This document shows positions 16,516-26,812 of a stretch of 64,000 bases of DNA, piece by piece. Position 1 is the first letter of the stretch; every line of letters starts with the position of its first letter. Below the pieces are notes generated by a model, which was not told the DNA's origin, did no database searches, and saw only the letters and a list, made by a program, of their open reading frames with translations. The DNA comes from Flavobacterium ajazii. Its GTDB lineage: Bacteria > Bacteroidota > Bacteroidia > Flavobacteriales > Flavobacteriaceae. The stretch spans positions 1-64,000 of the forward strand of contig NZ_JAAEHL010000010.1 of assembly GCF_010614725.1 (NCBI RefSeq), given 5' to 3'. A program made the translations under genes and the position numbers.

Positions 16516-18582
16516 TTATATCAACTTTTTAAAACTTGTATAAACTGCAAGCTCAACGTCGGCGTGGTCTTTTGTATTGCATTGTTCTATCAGGCTTTTC
16601 AAATCGGCCGGTTTTAAACCTGATTTATTGTCTAACAGAAGCAGCAATTGCTGTGATGCATCACTTAATTTTTTCGCTAATGGCAAAATCGGCTGTACCA
16701 AAGGCGCATTGGCACTCAAATCAATTAATTCTTTGTTGACTGTAATCCATTTGTTTAAAAATGCTGTGACTTTTTCTTTATTCTCTGGGGTTTTATTTAC
16801 CAGATATTGCGTTACCGCTTCATCAAAAGCTAAAGCATCTTTTGCGTCGGGTGTGCATGCATCTGCGAAAAGTGTTAACGGAGAATACGTCTGGTATTCT
16901 GTGCCGTCTTTATTTCGCGTATAACCTTTTAATGGTTCGCAAACATTTGAAAATTCAGTTAGCGATTTTATGTTTTGATTGTTGGCAATATTTCTCAGAA
17001 TCACATCTTTGTTGCGAATGTGTGTCAGTCCTAATTCCTCTAATCTGAACGAAACGGTTTCAAGGCGTTTACGCATATCAGCAACATCGGTAATATTTTC
17101 AGGAGACCAGAATCTTTCTGCAATTGCTGCCGTCCTTGGCCACACTCTTGAATCAATTGTTGCCGGTGATGCAAGTTCTGTCCACATTGTGGCTTCTCCG
17201 CCCAGAATTCTTGCTTTTTCTTCGGCAGATAAATTAGCATCTTTTGGCATTGGGTCAGTTAAATAATGACTTTCAATCGGATACATCAAATCAATATAAT
17301 AGCCATTTGACAACACTGTTTTATACCCTTTTTTTACTGCTTCAACTAAAGACTGACCCGGTAAAACACCTTCATTTGGCCCTCTCCACGAATGAACAAT
17401 AGCTTCTTTTGACAAATCTTTGGTTAGAATTTCTTCCCAGCCCATCAGTTGTTTTCCGTGTTTTTTTAGCATCGGAACCAATTGCATCGTAAAATAAGTC
17501 TGTAATTCGTGATTGGTTTTTAAGTTGTGTTTCTTTTTAAATGCCTGAATCTTCGGATTGGCATCCCAGTCTTTCCCTTCGTTTTCATCACCTCCAATGT
17601 GAAAATAGGCTCCCGGAAACAACGGACAAACCTCATCAAAAATTTCGCTCAACAATTGGTAAGTTTTGGGATTTGAAGGATCTAATGTAGGCGTAAAAAT
17701 ACCCGCATTTCTCTCAATTCCGTAGGTTGCAATTGCTGTTCCCTGAATATTTTTTTCTGAAGTTCCACCGGTAAGCGTAATCACTTTGCTCCCAATTTCA
17801 GGATAAGCCGTCAAAATCGCAGAACCATGCCCAGGAACATCTATTTCGGGAACAATTAAAATACCGCGTTCATCAGCATATTTTACTATATTTCTGATTT
17901 CTTCTTGCGTGTAATAGAGTCCATCTGAAGCTAATTCGATTAGTTTTGGATGTTTTTTTGTTTCGATTCTCCAGCCCTGATCATCAACTAAATGCCAATG
18001 AAAAACATTCATTTTCATAGCAGCCAGTCCGTCAAGATTTCTTTTGATAACATCTACCGGCTGAAAATGTCTTGAAGCATCAATCATTAAACCTCTCCAG
18101 ATAAATCTTGGAAAATCTGAAATCTGCGAATTCGGAAAATAAAACGATGAACCATTGTTTTGCAACAACTGTAATAATGTTTCAAGACCGTGTAAGGCTC
18201 CTAAATCACTGGTTGCATTCAACGTAATTTTGTTTTGTTTGATGTCTAAATGATAACTTTCATCTTCATATAAACCTATTTTTCCGCTTTTGGTACAATT
18301 GATCTGAAGTTCTGCTGTTGGAACCTCATTTAATTTTGTAATAAAACCCTGTTCGAAAAAAATACCGGTTCTGCCATCTAAACGTCGTAAAAAACGGGTT
18401 GCACCGCCAAAAATTCTTGAATTCGGATTTCCGGTAATGTTTACTTTAAATTTTTTGGTTAAAGTAAAATTCCCGTCGTTTAAAACTATACTTTGAGGCC
18501 AGGGCATAAGACTGAGCTGCTCTTTTTTCGTCTGAGCACCAACAGTCAAACCCGCAAATAACAGGATTATTAAATATCTCAT
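16516..18582 (-). CDS. Beta-N-acetylhexosaminidase, glycoside hydrolase family 20
   Basis: 688 residues with an N-terminal signal peptide (LLFAGLTVGAQT). An alpha/beta GH20b domain (about 25-155) precedes the catalytic barrel, which contains RGLMIDASRHFQP, FHWHLVDDQGWRIE and the catalytic pair Asp332-Glu333 in FHIGGDENEGKDWD, so the enzyme should be active by substrate-assisted catalysis. It removes terminal GlcNAc/GalNAc from oligosaccharides, probably chitobiose or longer chito-oligomers in the periplasm. It is downstream of nagB on the same strand (139 bp), at the end of the chitin/GlcNAc locus. Confidence 0.9.
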   Translation of the reverse strand: MRYLIILLFAGLTVGAQTKKEQLSLMPWPQSIVLNDGNFTLTKKFKVNITGNPNSRIFGGATRFLRRLDGRTGIFFEQGFITKLNEVPTAELQINCTKSGKIGLYEDESYHLDIKQNKITLNATSDLGALHGLETLLQLLQNNGSSFYFPNSQISDFPRFIWRGLMIDASRHFQPVDVIKRNLDGLAAMKMNVFHWHLVDDQGWRIETKKHPKLIELASDGLYYTQEEIRNIVKYADERGILIVPEIDVPGHGSAILTAYPEIGSKVITLTGGTSEKNIQGTAIATYGIERNAGIFTPTLDPSNPKTYQLLSEIFDEVCPLFPGAYFHIGGDENEGKDWDANPKIQAFKKKHNLKTNHELQTYFTMQLVPMLKKHGKQLMGWEEILTKDLSKEAIVHSWRGPNEGVLPGQSLVEAVKKGYKTVLSNGYYIDLMYPIESHYLTDPMPKDANLSAEEKARILGGEATMWTELASPATIDSRVWPRTAAIAERFWSPENITDVADMRKRLETVSFRLEELGLTHIRNKDVILRNIANNQNIKSLTEFSNVCEPLKGYTRNKDGTEYQTYSPLTLFADACTPDAKDALAFDEAVTQYLVNKTPENKEKVTAFLNKWITVNKELIDLSANAPLVQPILPLAKKLSDASQQLLLLLDNKSGLKPADLKSLIEQCNTKDHADVELAVYTSFKKLI

Positions 18583-18721
18583 ATTTTTTTTAGTTTGAAC
18601 ATGCTACCAACTGAGTAACATGGTATTAAAAAAAATCCAGAATGATCTCTATTGACCCTCACTATCCGTTGAAATCAATCTGAATTATACGATTTGATTC
18701 TAAAACCAAATCTTAAATAAA

Positions 18722-20659
18722 CTAGTAATCAAAACGTTTGAAAGCTTCAATAGCTTCATATTCTGCCAGACCTAATTCATCGTACAGCACGGCTGTATTT
18801 TTGTTACGGTCTTCTGCCCTAACCCAAAATTCCCTTGAATCATTGCCCTGAAACATCACCCTGTCTTTTTGAGACTGATGATACAGAATCGCATGGCGTT
18901 TCAAAAGTACTTCTGACGGAGAAAGCGGAACGGCCATATCAATTTCGTGAATGTCCCATTCGTGCCACGCCCCTCTATATAACCACAACCAGCAATCGTT
19001 CATGTATGGTTCCGGTTTAAGCTCTTTTAATGCAGCAAATATGGCATTCAGACAAACTTCGTGTGTTCCGTGTGGATCAGCCAAATCTCCTGCTGCAAAT
19101 ACCTGATGTGGTTTTATTTTAGCGATAATATCCTTTACAATAGCAATATCTTCGAGACCCAGTGGATTCTTTTTAACCTGCCCTGTTTCATAAAAAGGAA
19201 GATCTAAGAAATGTGTGTTTTCATCTTTCAGTCCAATGTATCTTGTCGCTGCATAAGATTCTCTTCTTCTAATCAGCCCTTTTAATTTTCGGACTTCTAA
19301 AGAATCTACCTGATCTTCTGATTTGTTATTCAGAAATTCAATTACCGATTTGAAATTTATTTTAGGATCGGCATCACCTACAAAATCATTGCATACCTCA
19401 GCAAATTTTAGCGCTTCATCATCTGTAACCGCGATATTTCCGGAGGTTTGATACACAACATGTACATCATGCCCCTGTTTTATGAGTTTTGAAAAAGTTC
19501 CTCCCATCGAAATCACATCGTCATCAGGATGCGGACTAAAAAGTATTACTCGTTTTTTGGCAGGATTTGCCCTTTCCGGACGATGCGAATCGTCTGTATT
19601 TGGCTTTCCGCCCGGCCATCCGGTAATGGTGTGCTGCAATACATTGAACATATTGATATTCAAATCATAAGCAGAACCTTCCAAAGCCAAAAGATCTGAC
19701 ATTCCGTTATTGTTGTAATCACGGTCTGTTAATTTTAAAATCGACTGTTTTGTTTTTTGACACAACCAGACAATCGCTTTGCTTTTTAATTCCTGTGTCC
19801 AGATGCATTCTCCTACCAACCAAGGTGTCTTGAAACGTGTTAATTCAGAGGCTGCGGACTGGTCTAAAACAAAAGTCGCATTAGGATGATTTTGTAAAAA
19901 TGTAGCAGGAACTTCAGAACTGATATCTCCCTGAATGGTTCTTTTGATAACATCTGCCTTGTTTTGTCCCCAGGCCATCAATACAATTCGTTTAGATCTC
20001 ATAATAGTCGAAACCCCCATCGTAATCGCACGTTTAGGAACGTTATCAATACCATTAAAATCTGACGAAGCATCTACTCGTGTAATATGATCCAGTGTAA
20101 TGATTCGGGTTCCTGAATTAATATGTGATCCCGGTTCGTTGAAACCTACATGTCCCGTACGACCAATACCTAACAACTGAAAATCGAGGCCTCCGGCTCT
20201 TTTGATATTCATTTCATAATCGATACAGTATTGATTTAATTCATCAATTGCAACTGTACCATCTGGAATATTAACATTCTCAGGATCAATATCGATATGA
20301 TTAAAAAGATGCTGATGCATAAAATAGTGATAGCTCTGATTACTCTCTTTTGACATCGGATAATATTCATCCAGATTGAAAGTGATTACATTGCTAAAAC
20401 TTAGTCCTTCTTCTCTGTGCATTCTCACTAATTCCTCGTACACTTTTATAGGAGAAGAACCCGTTGCCAAACCTAATACGCAAGTTTTGTTTTTTTCTTG
20501 TTTAGCCCTGATTAACTGTGCGATTTCCTGCGCTACAATTACCGAAGCCTCTGCTGAACTTTTGAAGATTTCATTATGAATTTTTTCAAATCTTGTTTCT
20601 TCAAATTTTCCTGCACTTTTATAGCTGATATCAGGTTTTATTTCTAAAGCACTTTTCAT
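18722..20659 (-). CDS. nagB: Glucosamine-6-phosphate deaminase fused to a PIG-L (LmbE) deacetylase domain
   Basis: 645 residues. The N-terminal half (about 25-300) is NagB: LATGSSPIKVYEEL (64-77), FNLDEY (94-99) and GIGRTGHVGFNEPGS with catalytic His170. It converts glucosamine-6-phosphate to fructose-6-phosphate plus ammonia. After a linker, the C-terminal half has the PIG-L zinc motif FSPHPDDDVISMGGT (about 370-385) and a distal DPHGTHE, both intact. PIG-L enzymes deacetylate GlcNAc-type substrates, so the fusion could in principle deacetylate and deaminate. No separate nagA is present in the window. The upstream region (20660-20914) holds a promoter and a conserved operator-like block shared with susC. 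Confidence 0.88.
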   Translation of the reverse strand: MKSALEIKPDISYKSAGKFEETRFEKIHNEIFKSSAEASVIVAQEIAQLIRAKQEKNKTCVLGLATGSSPIKVYEELVRMHREEGLSFSNVITFNLDEYYPMSKESNQSYHYFMHQHLFNHIDIDPENVNIPDGTVAIDELNQYCIDYEMNIKRAGGLDFQLLGIGRTGHVGFNEPGSHINSGTRIITLDHITRVDASSDFNGIDNVPKRAITMGVSTIMRSKRIVLMAWGQNKADVIKRTIQGDISSEVPATFLQNHPNATFVLDQSAASELTRFKTPWLVGECIWTQELKSKAIVWLCQKTKQSILKLTDRDYNNNGMSDLLALEGSAYDLNINMFNVLQHTITGWPGGKPNTDDSHRPERANPAKKRVILFSPHPDDDVISMGGTFSKLIKQGHDVHVVYQTSGNIAVTDDEALKFAEVCNDFVGDADPKINFKSVIEFLNNKSEDQVDSLEVRKLKGLIRRRESYAATRYIGLKDENTHFLDLPFYETGQVKKNPLGLEDIAIVKDIIAKIKPHQVFAAGDLADPHGTHEVCLNAIFAALKELKPEPYMNDCWLWLYRGAWHEWDIHEIDMAVPLSPSEVLLKRHAILYHQSQKDRVMFQGNDSREFWVRAEDRNKNTAVLYDELGLAEYEAIEAFKRFDY

Positions 20660-20763
20660 TTTTTTTCTTTTTTTGATACTATTATTTATAAAAGTAAGAC
20701 TTTTCGTAATACGCTAAGTAACCCATCCTTAACACTCACCAACCCTACTTTTATTCTTTTCTG

Positions 20764-20791
20764 CAAATTTATTTTTAAAGGATTCCTCAAA
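20764..20791 (-). promoter_or_regulatory. Promoter of nagB
   Basis: On the minus strand: TTTG (20791-20788), 16-nt spacer, TAAATTTG (20771-20764), a perfect -7 box. The predicted transcript start near 20759 leaves a leader of about 100 nt. The conserved block at 20791-20857 lies immediately upstream. Confidence 0.6.
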
Positions 20792-20857
20792 AAAATTATT
20801 TATACAAACTGCTCAATGTTTTAAACGAACAACACTATTCGGTCAATAACACGTTTT
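20791..20857 (-). promoter_or_regulatory. Operator-like block A (candidate LytTR sites) upstream of nagB
   Basis: It aligns without gaps to 26813-26879 with 50 of 67 identical bases by eye. In transcript direction it has GTTCGT (20830-20825) and GTTTGT (20809-20804) 21 bp apart, each inside a 10-bp fully conserved core, plus a conserved TTATTGA (20849-20843). LytTR regulators typically bind 9-bp direct repeats with 12-13-bp spacers, i.e. a 21-22-bp period, which fits. Confidence 0.6.
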
Positions 20858-20914
20858 GTACAATAAAAAAAGAACTTCTATACAGTAAAGATTTGCATAT
20901 TTTACAGGCGGCTT

Positions 20915-21940
20915 TTAGTTACCGCATAAATCTGTGGTAATAAAACCTAGTTTTGTGTATTTTTTGTGAATTACATCTAATAAAGAATATTCATCAAACG
21001 AATCCTGGGAAATTTCCCAAATCATAATTCCGCCTGTGGTTTCTGATGCCAGCTGTACTTTTTGCTCAATCGTTGGTCTTCCGTTATAATAAATTTTGCC
21101 CCATTCATCCTGATCTGCAAACTGTTTCCCAGAAGCTACAATTTGTCCGTAAGAGGGACTGGTAACTATTGCCTCTGTGAAATTATGCCCGTAAAAAGGA
21201 ACCCCGAGTGTTAGTTTATCTTTTGGGACATTTTGCAGTTTATTCCAGAAATCAATCCCCAGTTTAGCGTCATCAAAAGAACTGTGCTGTCCCGGTTTTT
21301 CAGGCGCCCAAGGACCTGTCATATCATAAGCCATAATATTAATGAAGTCAAAAGCATTTAAGGCCTCATTGCTTATGTTCGCAAAACGTGTGTTATTTGG
21401 TAATGCTGCTGTTATAAGCTTGTTTTTGCTTTTTATGGCATTTTTTAATTCAATAACAAAACCACTGTAACCCGTCGTGACTGCATCCCATTCCAGATCC
21501 ACATCAACACCATCCAATTTATGAACTTCAACAAAACTGACTATCTTTTTTATAAAATCAGGCCTGTTTTCCGGTTTATCAATAAGCTTTGACCAGTTGG
21601 CCGCCTGCTCTGCCGATATAACTCCGCCAGCGATTGAAATACTTATTTTGATTTTAGGATTGATAGTTCTTACATATTTAATAACAGCATCAATATCAAC
21701 GTCAAAAATTAAATTTCCTTCTTTATCCGGGTTTGCAAATGACAAATTCAAATGTGTAAGTTTGCAAAACTGTATAGAATTTATTTTATTATAATTATCC
21801 GAAAACAGATAACCTACAACTCTGGCAGTTTTACTTTTTGGATTCTCAATTTCTGTATCGTTCTCCTTAGAACAGCTATAAGATGAAAAAAGTGAACCAA
21901 TAAAGAAAAGGATACCTAATAAGGCTTTATTTTTTATCAT
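20915..21940 (-). CDS. GH18 family chitinase / endo-N-acetylglucosaminidase-type lipoprotein
   Basis: 341 residues. The signal peptide ends at the lipobox SYSC (Cys23), so it should be lipid-anchored, probably at the outer membrane as in other Sus-type loci. The GH18 barrel carries SISIAGG on strand 3 and the catalytic DxxDxDxE motif as DGVDVDLE (Asp143, Asp146, Asp148, Glu150), fully intact, with YDMTGPW and IMIWEISQD later. It would cut internal beta-1,4-GlcNAc linkages in chitin or chito-oligomers. It is short, with no carbohydrate-binding module, comparable to the GH18 lipoprotein of F. johnsoniae's chitin locus (from memory). It lies 83 bp after susD, at the end of the susCD operon. Confidence 0.88.
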   Translation of the reverse strand: MIKNKALLGILFFIGSLFSSYSCSKENDTEIENPKSKTARVVGYLFSDNYNKINSIQFCKLTHLNLSFANPDKEGNLIFDVDIDAVIKYVRTINPKIKISISIAGGVISAEQAANWSKLIDKPENRPDFIKKIVSFVEVHKLDGVDVDLEWDAVTTGYSGFVIELKNAIKSKNKLITAALPNNTRFANISNEALNAFDFINIMAYDMTGPWAPEKPGQHSSFDDAKLGIDFWNKLQNVPKDKLTLGVPFYGHNFTEAIVTSPSYGQIVASGKQFADQDEWGKIYYNGRPTIEQKVQLASETTGGIMIWEISQDSFDEYSLLDVIHKKYTKLGFITTDLCGN

Positions 21941-22023
21941 TATTTTTAATTTAAAACGTTTTTAATTTATCAGAATAAAAATAACACCTCATTAGGCATA
22001 ACTTTATATTTTGGGGTTATTTT

Positions 22024-23556
22024 TTAGTTGGCATCCCACCAAACTTTATTCAGCCAGTCATTTGTTCCTCCCATTCTTGACAATGCATCCAGATAATTCG
22101 TTTCATTTTTCTGCATTTCATCGTTAGGATAATACAAGCGGGTTGGTACAACACCTCCTGTTTCTGAATCAGGATTTGTTATTGGCAATAAATGCGGGAA
22201 TCCGGTTCTTCTCTGATTAGAATACGCTTCGATACTGTTGAATATGTATGTAATCCAAAGCTGTGTTCCTATTTGCTCTTTTTCTGTTCCTGCCACTAAT
22301 GGCTTAGCATTTAGATAAGCATCAATATCTGTCTGAAATGGCAGAGTTGCTCCGTAGATCAACAATTGTTTGATACCGGCTTCAACTCCTTTTTTGTAAT
22401 ATTCAGCAGCAGAAGTACCTGTTACCCATCCTCTGTGAGCAGCCTCGGCTAATAATAATTGTGTTTCTGAATAACTTACATGCAGATAAGGTGTTGTTTT
22501 TTGCTTAAAATAAGACTGGATTCCTGAACTTGCAGTTGCCCCTCCCGGAACTTCCCATTGAAAAGATCCCGGACGAACCCCCTCATACAGTTTTTCTCCC
22601 GGCTGAACTGGCTGACCACCTTTTCCCGGCAAAGCAGAAGTTGTTTTAGGAGTTGCCAGCATAGTTAATCTAGGATCTCCGTTGTCTCTCAAATAATCTA
22701 TTACCAATGAACTGAAATGATCTCCGTGCTCATTACCTACAAAAGCATAAGCCAAACCGTTTCCTCTAAAATCGATAGCTGCAGGATTATCACTGAAAGT
22801 AGCATCTAAGTGTTTCATGATACAGTTGTCAAGATTACTCTCAAAAACACCATTTTGTAAAGCTGCTTTTACTTGTTTTTCTGCTTCTTGTGGTTTTACT
22901 TCAGAAAGTCTCATTCCTAAACGTAGTCTTAGTGTATTAGCCAGTTTTTTCCATTTTGAAATATCACCATTATAAAACAAATCTCCTTTAACAGAACCAC
23001 CTCCTGCATTTAACTGATTGTATGCTTCATCTAATTCACTAAAAAAGGCTGTATAAACTTCTTCCTGAGTATCATATTTTGGTGTTACAATTCCTTCTGA
23101 GAATCCTTTTCCTGCCTGAGAATAAGGAATATCCCCATAAAGATCAGTTAAACGCTGTGCCACCATCACTTTCATAATTTTTGCTACAGCATTCATGTTT
23201 ACCATAGCAGGATTACCACTGGTTTTATCCAAAATATCTACAACATTTTTCAGCTCATTTGCATAACCGTTTCTCCAGATTGCTGTTGCGTAGTCATCAC
23301 TTTTCTTGAATTTGTTGCCATATTCTGTTTGATTCCAGGCACCGGAATAATGCTGTACAAATCCTCCTGAATAAATCAGGTTTGCTCTCCATTGGTAGTA
23401 TCCGTCTCCTGACATACACAATTGGGTAAATGTTAGCTGTCCTGCAGGATTTGCTGACAATGCAACCGGATCTTTTTCCAGTTCATCAAAATTTTCGGTA
23501 CAGCCAACTGCAGTAAACAATATGGCTATGGCTAGTATTATATTTTTAAATTTCAT
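22024..23556 (-). CDS. SusD/RagB-family nutrient-binding outer-membrane lipoprotein
   Basis: 510 residues; signal peptide with lipobox TAVGC. The early phrase FDELEKDPVALSANPAGQL and helical TPR-like body (KKLANTLRLRLGMRLSEV, LLLAEAAHRGW) fit the SusD-like_2 group. As the surface lipoprotein lid of a SusC transporter it would bind chito-oligosaccharides; substrate is inferred from neighbours. It follows susC by 11 bp on the same strand, the canonical SusCD order. Confidence 0.9.
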   Translation of the reverse strand: MKFKNIILAIAILFTAVGCTENFDELEKDPVALSANPAGQLTFTQLCMSGDGYYQWRANLIYSGGFVQHYSGAWNQTEYGNKFKKSDDYATAIWRNGYANELKNVVDILDKTSGNPAMVNMNAVAKIMKVMVAQRLTDLYGDIPYSQAGKGFSEGIVTPKYDTQEEVYTAFFSELDEAYNQLNAGGGSVKGDLFYNGDISKWKKLANTLRLRLGMRLSEVKPQEAEKQVKAALQNGVFESNLDNCIMKHLDATFSDNPAAIDFRGNGLAYAFVGNEHGDHFSSLVIDYLRDNGDPRLTMLATPKTTSALPGKGGQPVQPGEKLYEGVRPGSFQWEVPGGATASSGIQSYFKQKTTPYLHVSYSETQLLLAEAAHRGWVTGTSAAEYYKKGVEAGIKQLLIYGATLPFQTDIDAYLNAKPLVAGTEKEQIGTQLWITYIFNSIEAYSNQRRTGFPHLLPITNPDSETGGVVPTRLYYPNDEMQKNETNYLDALSRMGGTNDWLNKVWWDAN

Positions 23557-23567
23557 AATTTCTTTTT

Positions 23568-26500
23568 TTAGAATCCTACTTTAATATTAAAACCATACGA
23601 TTGTCTGAATGGCAGTGAGCCATATTCAAATCCTTGCCCATTTCCGGAAGTATACATAGACTCCGGATCAACGTTTGGTAAATCCTTATTAAAAGTCAAT
23701 AAATTTCTTGCGAATGCAGATACATAAATGGAATTAATTTTTGCTCCTCCAAAAACACTTTTTGGAATACTGTAACCTAAGCTTATCTCTCTTAGTTTTA
23801 CATAAGAAGCATCGTAAATAAAAGGTGCCGGTGTATTGTTGAAAACAGTATTCCAATAATCCTGAGGGTTTACAGGTTTTGTATTTTCTACGTATACAGG
23901 ATTAGCAGCAGTTCCGGTATTCACTACACCTTGTGCAACATAACCCGCAGTTGGGATCCATGTTGACTGACTAAAATTAGGGTCGTTTGCAATTGCTTCT
24001 GCTCTTGCATGGTTGTAAGCATCTCTTCCTTCTGTAGTCACATCCAAAAGTCCTTTTTGTGCAGCTAATGAATTTGTCATAGAATATACATCCATTCCAA
24101 ATTTCATATCAATTAAAAACTGAAGTGTTATTCCTTTATAAGAAAATCTGTTTGTTAAACCGGCAGCCCAATCAGGAAGTCCTTTTCCTAAAGCCACTTT
24201 AGAATCTGTAAACATAGGCAAACCATTTGCATCTACAATCTTCTCTCCAGAAGGTGTTCTTAGAAAATCTTTTCCAATGATAGTTCCGTATTGACCTCCA
24301 ACCTGAGCTACGATAGCCGCTCCGGCCCAACGAGCTTCAGAAATAGCGTACGTATTGATATCCGGGTGTAAAGAGATAATTGAGTTTTTGTTTTTTGAGA
24401 AGTTCAAATCAATTCCCCATTCGAAGTTATTCGTTTTAATTGGAGTCCCTGATAAGAAAATCTCAATACCTTCATTTCGTAGTTGTCCTGCGTTTACCGA
24501 AAGGAATTCATATCCTGATGTAGCAGATGATGCTAAATCAAGAGTCTGATCAGCAGTATCTTCGCGATAAACTGTAATATCTGCTTTTAATCTGTTTTTA
24601 AAAAATGCTGTTTCAACCCCAAACTCAACTCCTGTTTTAGACTGATAAGTCAAATTAGCATTTGGTGCTGCAGAATTTTTAATATTAACAACACTTTGTC
24701 CGTCATAAGATGAAAAGGTAGTATAATTTAAAGCATTTTTATACGCTCCGGGTGCATTTGAAACCTGTGCCCATGAAGCTCTGAATTTTCCGTAACTGAA
24801 TGTATCATTCTGGATATTTAAAGCATCAGAGAAAATAAAACCTAACGAAGCTGCAGGATAAAAAGCATCTTTGTTGATCACACTGAACCAGTCGTTTCTT
24901 CCTGTAAACTCAGCATATAAGTATCCTTTGTAATCAAATTTTGCAGATCCGTAAACCGAATTAGTTCTGGTTCTCGTTACTACAGGAGCATTCTCAGTCT
25001 GATTTACAAAATTACTGATGTATTCTGTACCCGGCTCAATAATTTTAGTACCGAATCTTGAATTTTGTTCTCTTTTAAAATCTCTTCTTCCTGTTCCTAA
25101 AATTCCTGAAAAAGTAAAGTCTGTAGCTAATTTTATATCGCTGAAAGTAGCAATAATATCCGTGTTCATCTCTGAAACATTTATATTATCTAACCCTAAA
25201 TATCCTTCATCTCTTCCTGGCCATGTACTTCCTGCTTCCATAAAATCTTTTGAACTGAAAGCATAGCTGTCTAAACCGGTTCTAAAAGTCAATGCTACCC
25301 AGTTTTTCAACTGATAAGTTCCTGTAACATTACCTATAAAACGATTTTTTACAGATGAGTTATGATTTTCCTGTGTAGTGAAATACGGGTTCAATTGGTA
25401 CACATTATTATTCCATGGATAAATCTGGCCTGTTTCTTCATTTTTATAATGTTTCAGCCATGCCTGATCAAAACTTGGAGCTAATGAACTTAATGAATAA
25501 CCAACGTTATTTGGAGAATCCCCTAATCCTGGTCTGTTCTGAGTATTTTCGACCATGTAATTTACGTTTGCATCCAAAGTAAATTTCTCCGATTTTATTC
25601 TTCCGTTTAAACTTGCATCGTTTCTTTCTAAACCAGATTCCGGAATAACGTCATCATTTGTCAGATTGTTAAATCCGAAGCGAACAAATGCATTGTCACT
25701 TCCTGCCGATAATGAGATTCCGTTTGAAAGCGTAACTCCTGTCTGGAAAAAATCCTGAATATTATTCTCTACTTTCGCATACGGCTTCATAGAACCATCA
25801 AATATTTTTATCTGCTGCCCAACACTCTCAGAAAATTTAGGTCCCCAGGCACTTGTAGTATAGTTATATATTTCAGAAGGTGCTTTTGTTGGATCTGGTA
25901 AAGCTCCGTTTGATCCTGAACCATATTCAGACTGATAATCAGCATATTTTGCATTTACCCTGTCAAAACTTACACCGCTTGTCAGTTCAACCTGTAATTT
26001 GCCTTTGCTACCTTTTTTAGTTGTAATAAGGATAACACCGTTTAGGGCTCTTGATCCGTATAATGCAGCTGCCGCAGCTCCTTTTAGTACTGTTAAGCTT
26101 TCAATATTATTTGGATTAATACTCGAAATTCCGTCTCCGTTATCTCTTCCGTCAAACCATTTACTTGTTGCAGCAGTATCATTGTTCAAACCTGAATTAT
26201 CAATAGGCACTCCATCTACAATATAAAGTGGCTGATTGCTTTCACCAATACTTGAAATTCCTCTAATAATAACCCTTGTTGATCCACCTACTCCCGTGGC
26301 CGGAATAGAAACATCAACACCGGCAACCTTTCCGGAAAGAGCGGTAGCCACATTCGTAGTAATAACTTTGTTTAATTGTTCTCCTTTAAGATCCTGAACC
26401 GCATAACCTAGTTCTTTTTTCTGTCTTTTAATACCTAATGCCGTTACCACAACTTCATTTAATGTATTTGAAGCCGCCTGCAGCATTTTCACATTAATTG

Positions 26501-26759
26501 TTGCTGCCTCCCCAACAACGATCTTTTGTGTTTCAAGGCCTACATAGGTAAAAACCAGTGTTTGTCCTTTTTGCGCTTCAATTGTATACAAACCGTCAAA
26601 ATCGGTAGTCGCACCTTTTTGCCCCCCTTGTACAGCAACAGATGCCCCTGGTAACGGCACCCCATTTGAATCTGTAATCAAACCTTTGACATTTTTTACC
26701 TGAGCAAGCGAAACCTGCGCTGTAAAAACAATCATAAAGATTAATAGAATTTTTTTCAT
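23568..26759 (-). CDS. SusC/RagA TonB-dependent outer-membrane transporter
   Basis: 1063 residues. Signal peptide (MIVFTAQVSLAQ), a carboxypeptidase-regulatory-like domain (GLITDSNGVPLPGASV, about 25-105), then the plug with VVTALGIKRQKKELGYAVQ, IRGISSIGESNQPLYIVDG and ESLTVLKGAAAAALYGSRA, and a 22-strand barrel ending GFNIKVGF. It would import chito-oligosaccharides with SusD. It heads the susC-susD-GH18 operon. The upstream region carries a -7 box and the conserved operator-like block found at nagB. Confidence 0.92.
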   Translation of the reverse strand: MKKILLIFMIVFTAQVSLAQVKNVKGLITDSNGVPLPGASVAVQGGQKGATTDFDGLYTIEAQKGQTLVFTYVGLETQKIVVGEAATINVKMLQAASNTLNEVVVTALGIKRQKKELGYAVQDLKGEQLNKVITTNVATALSGKVAGVDVSIPATGVGGSTRVIIRGISSIGESNQPLYIVDGVPIDNSGLNNDTAATSKWFDGRDNGDGISSINPNNIESLTVLKGAAAAALYGSRALNGVILITTKKGSKGKLQVELTSGVSFDRVNAKYADYQSEYGSGSNGALPDPTKAPSEIYNYTTSAWGPKFSESVGQQIKIFDGSMKPYAKVENNIQDFFQTGVTLSNGISLSAGSDNAFVRFGFNNLTNDDVIPESGLERNDASLNGRIKSEKFTLDANVNYMVENTQNRPGLGDSPNNVGYSLSSLAPSFDQAWLKHYKNEETGQIYPWNNNVYQLNPYFTTQENHNSSVKNRFIGNVTGTYQLKNWVALTFRTGLDSYAFSSKDFMEAGSTWPGRDEGYLGLDNINVSEMNTDIIATFSDIKLATDFTFSGILGTGRRDFKREQNSRFGTKIIEPGTEYISNFVNQTENAPVVTRTRTNSVYGSAKFDYKGYLYAEFTGRNDWFSVINKDAFYPAASLGFIFSDALNIQNDTFSYGKFRASWAQVSNAPGAYKNALNYTTFSSYDGQSVVNIKNSAAPNANLTYQSKTGVEFGVETAFFKNRLKADITVYREDTADQTLDLASSATSGYEFLSVNAGQLRNEGIEIFLSGTPIKTNNFEWGIDLNFSKNKNSIISLHPDINTYAISEARWAGAAIVAQVGGQYGTIIGKDFLRTPSGEKIVDANGLPMFTDSKVALGKGLPDWAAGLTNRFSYKGITLQFLIDMKFGMDVYSMTNSLAAQKGLLDVTTEGRDAYNHARAEAIANDPNFSQSTWIPTAGYVAQGVVNTGTAANPVYVENTKPVNPQDYWNTVFNNTPAPFIYDASYVKLREISLGYSIPKSVFGGAKINSIYVSAFARNLLTFNKDLPNVDPESMYTSGNGQGFEYGSLPFRQSYGFNIKVGF

Positions 26760-26785
26760 GTTTATTTATTTTGTTAGTTATGAGG

Positions 26786-26793
26786 TAAAATTA
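26786..26793 (-). promoter_or_regulatory. -7 promoter box of the susC operon
   Basis: TAATTTTA on the minus strand, one base off TAnnTTTG. Its distance to the GTTTGT repeat (38 nt between first bases) is identical to that at nagB. Predicted transcript start is near 26781, about 22 nt before the ATG. Confidence 0.5.
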
Positions 26794-26812
26794 TTCTTAA
26801 GGTATTGTTAAA

